Of a stretch of 64,000 bases of DNA, positions 55,601-64,000 are shown one piece after another. The stretch comes from Trichopria drosophilae (Eukaryota; Arthropoda; Insecta; Hymenoptera; Diapriidae). The stretch spans positions 20,248,001 through 20,312,000 of the forward strand of contig CM059583.1 in NCBI GenBank assembly GCA_030407085.1, written 5' to 3'. The position numbers and the translations under genes were made by a program. Position 1 is the first letter of the stretch; the number at the start of each line of letters is the position of its first letter. The notes below the pieces were generated by a model. The model worked only from the letters and a program-made list of their open reading frames with translations. It was not told the DNA's origin and made no database searches.

Positions 55601-56500
55601 GCAAAATATTTTTTATTACTCATAATTTTCGCTGCACTTAGGGGGAAGTCGCAATCATAAATTGGCTCGCGTTGGAAATTTGTAACCGTAAATAATAAAG
55701 TACCGATGCCACTCACAGTTAAGCAGTGTTCACCCTAACGCTGCATTGTTTACTTTCGCATCATTCGCGTGTTTTGCATGTATTGTCGACCAACCCGTCA
55801 ATATGCAATACACCCAGTGGATATTAGCGGACTCCCGAGTCGACAATTTGTCGATTTTTCGTCGAGATACATGGGATGTGTTCACTTTACCTTAGACTCG
55901 CATGCAATTTACCTTTTGTCGCAAACGCATGTACGGGGAAAATACAAAATTGGCGCCTTAGGCACAAGGCGATGGATGGTCTAAGCAAATGGCTTTGCGA
56001 GAATTTCATTATTTGCATCTGTAATAAGCTAGGCGAATTTTTATACTTTGTTTGACCTGCATTCTTAAAAATAGTTACGTTCTCAGTGCAAACACAATTT
56101 GACTACTACCGATTTACGATTTGTTGGGTTTCGCTGCTCATCTACGCGGACCATACACGGTTTCAATTGTATCATATTCTCACTTTTTCAAATGAAAACG
56201 AAATATGAGGTTAGGTTTTATGAAAAAAATGGAACTGCGTTAAAATTCATTTTTACGCGTCAGAGCATGTCGTTTTCGACTAAACGAATCAAGAGACGGG
56301 TTTGCTTTGAATAGAGAAACAGATTTTCGTAATTTACCTTGTCGGGCAACTTTGTCGCAGGTGGTGTACCCGCGGGCTACCCACGAAATACCGGAAACGG
56401 GGGTTCGTGGGCATATAGGAAAAACGCAATTTTCCGGTCTACTGGCCAGGTGCATCGAGTGCCGTGGCTCTTAGAGATCGAAACGAGCGATTGACCCGAA
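52668..56500. other. Region upstream of the first neurotactin exon in view (part 1)
   Basis: Probably neurotactin 5' intron. No exon with a PKKIPIGG-type neurotactin motif was found on the minus strand. It contains the poly-G tract at 53330-53352 and CTCF-like words at 54666 and 54741. Frames such as 54027-54371 and 55232-55564 have no recognisable domain. Confidence 0.5.
53330..53352 (+). repeat. C6-A-G16 homopolymer tract
   Basis: Six C, one A, then sixteen G. It could fold into G-quadruplex-like structure; length is prone to assembly or sequencing error. Confidence 0.9.
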
Positions 56501-59500
56501 GGGACCTTTTATAAACTCGAATCTGCAGTTCCTTCGAGAATGTCTAGTACTGATTCAGAGATTAGCTCTAATTTCCATCTGTGGTTTTTATGTAATCTAC
56601 ATTTTGTAATACCCATTGGACAACATTGTTATACATTTCTTTTGTAAAATAGATGCAAGCAGATCTTAACATTGAAAAGATTTTTACATCTATTAAATAT
56701 GATGTCCATTTTTTAACACAAGATGAACGAACAAATTAAGATTCCAAGATGCAAGAAAAATGATACGACTCAGTTTGGAGTCACCTTTAGAAAAATTGTA
56801 AAATCTTAATTCCCAAGTGGCATTTCGGAAACGTTTCGTATTTGTCAGATCCATTTTGCCGACTAAGACCATGAAAGGCGCAGAGAGGATTCGCAACGCC
56901 ACTCAATGCTTCCGGTACACAATGTCCCGTTCGTCGCGGTTGCGACTCCTTGTTCGGAAATCCGCCGATCGATTTCCATTGGTTAGCCGGGGATATTTAT
57001 GTCCGTATGTCGTATCGTAAATTTGACCCCTGGCGTGCGGATCGATCGATCGATTCTGAATGTAACGGTGGCAAGAGCGTTTCCCTCTCAGTAGCAGATC
57101 TATTACTTTGATATCGGCCACTATCGTACCTTTGAAATCAAAGCCAGCTCCAAAGTTCTATTTGCGACGTTGCTTCCGGAAGTGACGTGATATATTGCTT
57201 TTGAACGTTTTAACTGTCCTTTTGTTGCGTCATTAAAACGACGCACCGAGATTTTGTGACGATCGACGGAAATTTCTCAGGGTACCGTGGATCAGTTATT
57301 GAACTCGTTAACGCCCGTGGATCATCAAACTGTTGCCTTAATTTACCGTACTTTGCTACGAGATGGAGGCTAAAATTATTCAAGCGAATATCCAATTTCA
57401 ATCCTTTCGACTATTTTGTAAATGTCAATAGCGCACGTTGAAAAATTGATTTTTCACAGTTCCTAAACTTCATTTCATTAGTTGCAGCAACAGTTTTAGA
57501 TTCCCTGAACAACAATGTTATAGGTTAGATTCAACCTGATCGCATATGGCGAACCTCAATAGCAATTCCATCCCACCAGTTTTAGCATGTAACGATCATA
57601 CACCGAAGAGTTAAAATAAAAGTTGGAAGAAAATAAATATTGCAAAACGGTTCTCTCGCGATGGACGTCAATCAAAGGTTTTTGATATTTCGTAGCTGCC
57701 AATATACACTGGCTATATTTACGTAGCGCCAATAGCCGGTATCGATTTTATTCACGTAAAATAAGCCAAAAGCCAACTGTATGTACGGCTGCACAAGTGC
57801 ATACACCCTTTGCGACGTTCGAGCACGAATTATTCATCGGTTTCTCGTTCACTGCCGAGAAACAGATATTGAATTAGAAGCTCTGTAGTTGTGAATATGT
57901 AATCAATCGCAGGGCGCAAGAAACCTGAGAGCAATAACCCGTTCCAGCTAAAAACTCGAGAATGACAGGCAGCGTGCTTCTCGTTTCAATGTATATTTGT
58001 TGCTATCTGGAATTTAATTACAGATTGACAGGCGTTATTCAAGTGCTATTTTAACGTCAGTTTCTGGGTGGGTTTATACCTTTTTAAAAATTTTATTTTA
58101 CCGTGCATAAATTCAAACATGAATATTTTTCCTAACATCAAATTCCACTAAAGGATTTAAAAGGGATAAAAAAAAATAGCGGCAGTAGCTGAGACTTGCA
58201 TCAAAGATTACATTATCTGATAACGAGTTAATTGTTTCAAGACCTCGAAAGTAGCATTCGAAGCGTCCAGAGTTCAATTCTAGGTGCATCAAATTTTTTT
58301 ATTTTGTTTTTCGAATAATTTCGAATCATCAGACGAACAAAAATTAATTATTTAGTGCCATATTTATTATTCTTCTAACCATTACAAAATTCATTCTAAA
58401 AAATTCCGTTATAAATTATCAGCCTTAAGACTTTACTTTATTTAGTCAAAATTTATTCTTTACGTGAGCAAGTACGTTATTATCAGCAGTGATTTATGAT
58501 ATCTCCGATTCAATTTCGAAGCATTGTTATCGACTGTGATTTATGATTTTACTTTCCTTCCTTCCCTTCAATCTCATCCGTGCCCTTCCACCCCTTTTTG
58601 ACAGCCTTCACATTCATTTTGGGTTTTATTACTATTCTACATATTATTGGGAATAGTGCGTAATGTTGGTAAACCGATCGGACGTGAACATTGTACCTAT
58701 TCATCTCGTTTTTTGTTCTTTTTTCGTATTCCTCCTTTTTCTTTCTGTTTCGTTCCAGTTTAATTTAGATTCTTGTCACGGTTAGTTGATGTAGTACCAC
58801 AGAAACATCACAGTTTCTAAAATATACATCAATTACTACGTCCTTATTTGTGACCTACTTTTTGTAATTCTTTAAATGCATTTATCTTTAAAGTTTCTTC
58901 TGTGGACAGTTCTTCTTTGTTATATTTGTAGACAGTCGCGACATTGTTTATCGTATGCTTTAAAAGAGTTTTAGTTAATCCTCTTTTCAACGTTTGCTTT
59001 ATTTGTTTGGAAATTAGTCAAACACACTAAGCTTTTTCGATATGTTAGAAAACTTCATGAATCAAACCAAAAGCTCTCCCTTTATCATAATACTATAATT
59101 AAGTGAGCTAACGGAATACAATTTTACATTGACACCTAATTTAACAAAAATACCAAACGACGGTGTGGGAATCAGTCGAACCTCAAATGCCCATTCCGAA
59201 GAAAGCCTCTGGATTCACAAGTGACTTAGCTGCGCATCAACGAAGGACATTACAGATACTGTCTCGTTTTCGTGTAAAAGATAAATGGTTGCATAATTTT
59301 GTATTGTTCATCCTGATATTGTTAAATCGACATATTGGAATTCATAATGAAAAAGCTTCGGTCTGACCCCAGAATCTCAAAGAAATTCAAGGAATCCCAA
59401 ATCTCGTTAATGATCCGCATGCAGTGGGCCCACCCTGAGGATGCAAGCCTCCCCACATCCATTTTTCACGCATTATTAATAGACAGCCATTGTATAACTA

Positions 59501-62500
59501 TCCGCTGGTGGGTTACACTTTCACGAACATTCCACACGTATAAAAGAACTTCAAAAATTCATGCAATCGACCTACATATACCCCAAAGACATAAAGCAAA
59601 GATTGCGTAACTTCCCTTCGATCAAAAGACAATTGCCAGCACCTAAGAATGCCCCTCGAGTAATTCGACGGGATTAAAAGTGTACTCTTTATTGTTTTCG
59701 CATAATAACGTATCGTTAAGCGCATGCTTAATGCACTTGCACTTATCTGGGTATGCTCGAGTACTATTGATAATATCCGTTATGATACGTAGGGTACTAA
59801 TAAAATTCTTTGTACGAGATGAACTCGCATGAAAGGCCCCCGCGAAATAAAACGCCGACAACGATACCCTTGCGGTCCTGCTCTCTCGAAGGCCTTTAAA
59901 AGAAACACTTCCGGTGAGCCGAAATAAATGCGCCGTCGTGTTTTTTATAGTCTCAACGTGCAATTGCTGGTCGGCACTCGATTACGAGTAATGCTTTATC
60001 CAATGGGGTACCATGGGGAGGGGGGATGTACCACCGCCGGATGGCAGTGCTGGCGTGCGATGCATGATGTAATTACTATTCATCGCGGACGCGTTGCGTG
60101 CCATATTTTAAGTGGGCCCGCACCGATATACGCGCGTGTACGCGATCCAACGATTTTCGTTAATGTCGCACTTATTATCTGGTTTGACAAGGACAAGGAA
60201 TTTCGCATTTTTTAATAAACTTATTTTTGGCAGTACAAATAAAAGCAAAAAAATAGTAAATTCAACTAAAAGTCTCGTCTTCAATAAAGACAAGACTTTG
60301 ATGGAATTCTAAATGGTCTGAATAAATAAATTATCTGAAATTTTCCTAACGTATCCATTTATACAAACTAATTAAAAGTGCAACTCCATATTTTATTAAT
60401 CGAATAACCGATTATTCAATTAATTATCTATTTTTTATCGTGGAATGATACAATTATCGTTTATTGAAGAATTATACGAATTTCAAACATTCCTCCGCTT
60501 CTCCAAATTATTGTTTTATCGGTTTAAGATATAAACGATATACTTTTTTATGCCAATCATTCATTTAACAAAATATTTTGGACATTTTAGCGAAATGTGT
60601 TTCGATAGACGGTGAAATAAAATATGAATTGTTTTGATTCATAAATCTATCATATTCTTGAATCTTATTGAGTTCGAAATGTATCTTATTTTAAGCTTCT
60701 TGTATTTACAGTTTATATGTAGATAATAATTTTTTTAGAATCAAAATAAAAATCTTATAGCAAGCAAAAATAACCGTTTTATTCGTGTCGATGAAGCGAA
60801 TACGAACTTGGAACGAGAGCATCGACCCATACACTATTTATAATTATTGACTTCGTAAAATTAAAAACTGTTAACTTACCATATGTTTCAATTACGGTTC
60901 AAACTGTATTCAAATTGAAAAGAATTATTGAGTGTAAAAATGACTAAAAATATGTTTTGCCTTTAAATTCAAATGGAACGTAATCACTGATTCCTTCAGA
61001 CGTCAATAAAGTAAATTTCGAGCATTCCATCTACATTTATTATTTATACAAATTTCTCGAAATCAAATTTCCTTAGTCGCATGAAATTTTAAATGAAAGT
61101 CTACTATAAAATGATCTGCAGGATTTCAAAAAATTTCCCGAGTAATTTCTCAGCGTAGCTATTTGGAATACTTAAAAAGTAAAACGGAAAGAAGTAAGCA
61201 CCTGTCCCTTTTGCAGAAGGCGTTTCAAAACTCATTTTCCCTAATCAATTTTCACCTAAAATTACCCGAAAATTAAAAACGTGACCTATCAAAGTCATTT
61301 TTTTTTAAACCGTACTATTCTTATTTACTTAGCATTAATGCCTCGACCCTAACGCTTCACTTGGCCCCCCAAAAAATCGAATTCCTGGAACATCCACCTG
61401 TAATCTTCTCACAAAAAAATATCCAACGGAGAGAGAAAAAAAGTTGAAATAAAAACCCATTAATCATTTTTCTACTATAAACGTAAAATTCCTCTAATCC
61501 GAAATTCTACGTGCATTGCACCGCTCTCGATTCACACGCAGGTTTTTCTTCCATCGGAAAATCATATTTAACGGGATTTCCCATTCTTCGGGGGCTTTTG
61601 ACCTAAAACGAATCTATTTTTCTCAATGATTTGGCATTTTTTGAACTTGAATGCATTTTTTTCCAACGTCGCATAGTCTGGCCTTGTGTAAAAGTTCGTG
61701 ACGTGGCGAGGCAGCTACGTCGATCTGACTTAAAAAAAATTCTGCAGCAAAGGGATGATGTATATATGAGGTCTGAGGGAGAGCGGAATCGTGCACATCC
61801 GTCGATGAGCGATGAAACCCGAGGCGGCTTACTATTGTTCGAAATGACGATCCAACCCAGTCAAACCCTCGGCCACGCTTGTAAGCAGCTGGCTATTGAA
61901 AAAATCACGGCCCTCATCCGTCTCCGTTTCGCTTTAAACTTCCCTCCATACCTCGCTGTTTCATCTCAGACTAATCTACAAAGTATCAGACGAACAGTTT
62001 TATTTTTTTACTAACTCTGGCCAGAGTACAAGTTTTCGATTAATCGAAATATATTAAATCCGAACTTATATTTCATGTACTCATCAGATGTTATTGTTTT
62101 TCTAATTCAAAAAAAGCACAATATGACGCAGCATGCAATCTTGGAACAAACGATCTGGCATTATTTTGACGCGCCGATGACGCAATGCGCAAAACTACGG
62201 GAAACCGAACATACCCGCTGAACCTTTGTTATTCAAGCGCATTCTTAAACGATTAAAAAAACTTATGTACTGGGTACGAATGACGGCCATTGTTCGCATT
62301 ATATTTAGAAAAATAGCTTTCAGAAGCTTTCAAATTCCGACCGATCCTTTATGTTTATCTACGAACATTCCGCTTCGATAACTTCTTGATTACAATAAAA
62401 ACGAAAAAAAAAAGATTTATTAACTGTGCGGTGTTTATCAGTTCGCAACTTGCCGATAAAAATGACGGATATCGCTTACGAAACTTTCTACTAGAAAACG

Positions 62501-64000
62501 CGTTGGAATTTTTTCATCCCGTATCATAGGTCGAGAGAACTACCATTTTGATAAACGTCCTATTTCTGGCTTGGAATGAGGTTTTCGTTTCAATGCACTT
62601 GACGGGTAATACTGAGGCTACGCCCGATTTTCACTCTATCGAGATTCAATAAAAATGGACATATCGAGATGCACATCAATACGTGTAATTGTTATGTTCC
62701 TGCGGCTATCGCAAAAAGTTAATTGCTGATCTTCATGGAAACGCGAAACCCATTTAGGTATTGAGAATTTCAAAACTAAGGAAAAGGCATTCAGGTGTCT
62801 TCAGTACAAACATATTTCGAGGCTTGTAATACGCAGAAAAGACAATATACCTCCATTATGTTTTTGCTCTAACCAATCACATTTGTTCTCATATATATCC
62901 TCTAAAGACATCCTAATTATATTTAACTTCATCTTCGCGATTTTCAACCATCGCTTGGAACACCACCTCGTCATGTAAATGTGAAAATAATATACGCGAC
63001 CCTTCCTAAGGATCAATTAAGCATAATAGGTTTGCAATTTAACGAATTCTCTAGGCGATATGCTCGATATAAATTATGAAACTCATCGAAGCTGCGGTCG
63101 CTGGCGATAAATGAGAAAATAAATCATCCCAGGGTAGGGTGAGCGGCGAGAAATATACGCTTCGCATATGTTTACATACATAATGCACCCAATGTACACA
63201 TGTACGCTTATTGCTGCGTTAAGAGCCATTGTGTATCCAACACTTTACCAACGCAGCTACGTGCAAATTTTCGTGATCGAATGATCGATATAAACGCGAA
63301 GCGATATTTCATATTAATGAAACTATTGTTATCGACCATGTCTGCATTTCAGTGCATTTTTGGTACTAACAGGAAACGCCTACGTCTATGAATAATTTGT
63401 AAAAATTGAATGAACTTTTATGATTAAGTAAATATTCAGTACCGTATGGTTTCCGGATAGGTCCTGGCTAGGATTTTCAGGTGTATTTATTTTAGTCACT
63501 ACGAAGTTTAGATTTCATACACGACTCAGCTTCTATTTATTGAGCATCAATAATATGTATTTCTTCATGGGAAATGCTTTCATAAGAAATATTTAAACAA
63601 GGAAATACGAAATCCACAAAATAACATGGAAAGCCATCTCATCCGTCAAGTCGTGATTTATCATCCTTACGGGACATTTATTGTAAAGACGAAACTCGCA
63701 TCGCAATGCAACCTGTTTGTGGAACAAATATATATTTTACTTAGTATACATCAAAAATTTGAAACACATTTAGAAGAATTCAATAAAATTAATCATTTCG
63801 AAAGCGTCATAGAACGTAATCGATACCGATGCTCGTTAATCAAACGTTTCTCATCCAACCGTTCAGAATGCCTTTCAATCAAGTGAAGTAGAAGTTTCGA
63901 TACCGTAAATACAATATGTTTCAAAATTACCTATACTTTTCATGAGCATCGGATACAAAGAAATTTGGAAGAATGAAATTCAGATTGAAATTCGACACCT
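56501..64000. other. Region upstream of the first neurotactin exon in view (part 2)
   Basis: No gene, RNA or transposon end that I can support. The composition is mixed, with CpG-containing patches around 56900-57300 and 59930-60150 that may be regulatory. Frames 59163-59366, 59928-60215 and 61631-62014 lack known domains and splice context. Confidence 0.45.

Noticed and set aside
58160..58300. Second tRNA-derived SINE (A-box and B-box-like words)
   Set aside because: The boxes are about 100 bp apart and poorly matched; no other copy in the window.
58562..58624. Minus-strand ATG frame MNVKAVKKGWKGTDEIEGK as the neurotactin first exon
   Set aside because: The only nearby GT donor leaves the wrong phase for the exon at 52667, and the frame stops at once.
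61631..62014. 127-residue plus-strand frame as a gene
   Set aside because: No recognisable domain, no splice context, irregular composition; likely chance.

Overview
The window reads as AT-rich insect nuclear DNA. It has spliced genes with GT-AG introns, a neurotactin gene (a family known from insects), short runs of the insect-type TTAGG unit, and a dense load of insect-style DNA transposons (Tc1/mariner-, pogo- and piggyBac-like) plus LINE fragments. The order of insect cannot be fixed from the sequence. There are no bacterial operons, no rRNA and no CRISPR. One tRNA-like stretch is best read as the head of a SINE.

Left half (about 4.7-24.5 kb, minus strand). Two very long coiled-coil reading frames, which look like two genes, join in frame with a small 5' exon and a small 3' exon. 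Together they give one CENP-E-like mitotic kinesin of 3,324 residues: exons 24510-24357, 24297-19172, 13132-8624 and 4928-4743. Its first intron is 59 bp. Its other two introns (6.0 and 3.7 kb) are largely made of mobile DNA: a 5.3 kb TTAA-flanked element holding nested LINE and piggyBac-like pieces, and a 1.3 kb element with an 8-bp target duplication. Downstream of the last exon, 102-4652 is a nest of elements inside elements whose edge reaches the presumed 3' end of the gene.

Middle (24.6-39.8 kb). This is a transposon-rich spacer. It contains a duplicated promoter-proximal segment; an 819-bp foldback element made of short repeats with an 8-bp target duplication; a small MITE family ending in TCCCAG; a terminal-inverted-repeat element with a decayed protein and an inserted tRNA-derived SINE; LINE fragments; piggyBac-like elements (two of them sharing one TTAA); dispersed units carrying a YY1-like core; and a 19-bp box repeated four times at about 190-bp spacing. 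One acidic open frame at 30163-30391 may be a real exon of an unrecognised plus-strand gene.

Right half (42.2-52.7 kb, minus strand). Five exons encode most of neurotactin, a type II membrane adhesion protein: an acidic/basic cytoplasmic tail, one membrane segment, and an esterase-like ectodomain with the nucleophile serine replaced. The start-codon exon was not found and probably lies beyond 64000. From 52.7 to 64 kb I see no convincing gene; it is probably 5' intron or upstream sequence. The two genes have no evident functional link beyond being neighbours.
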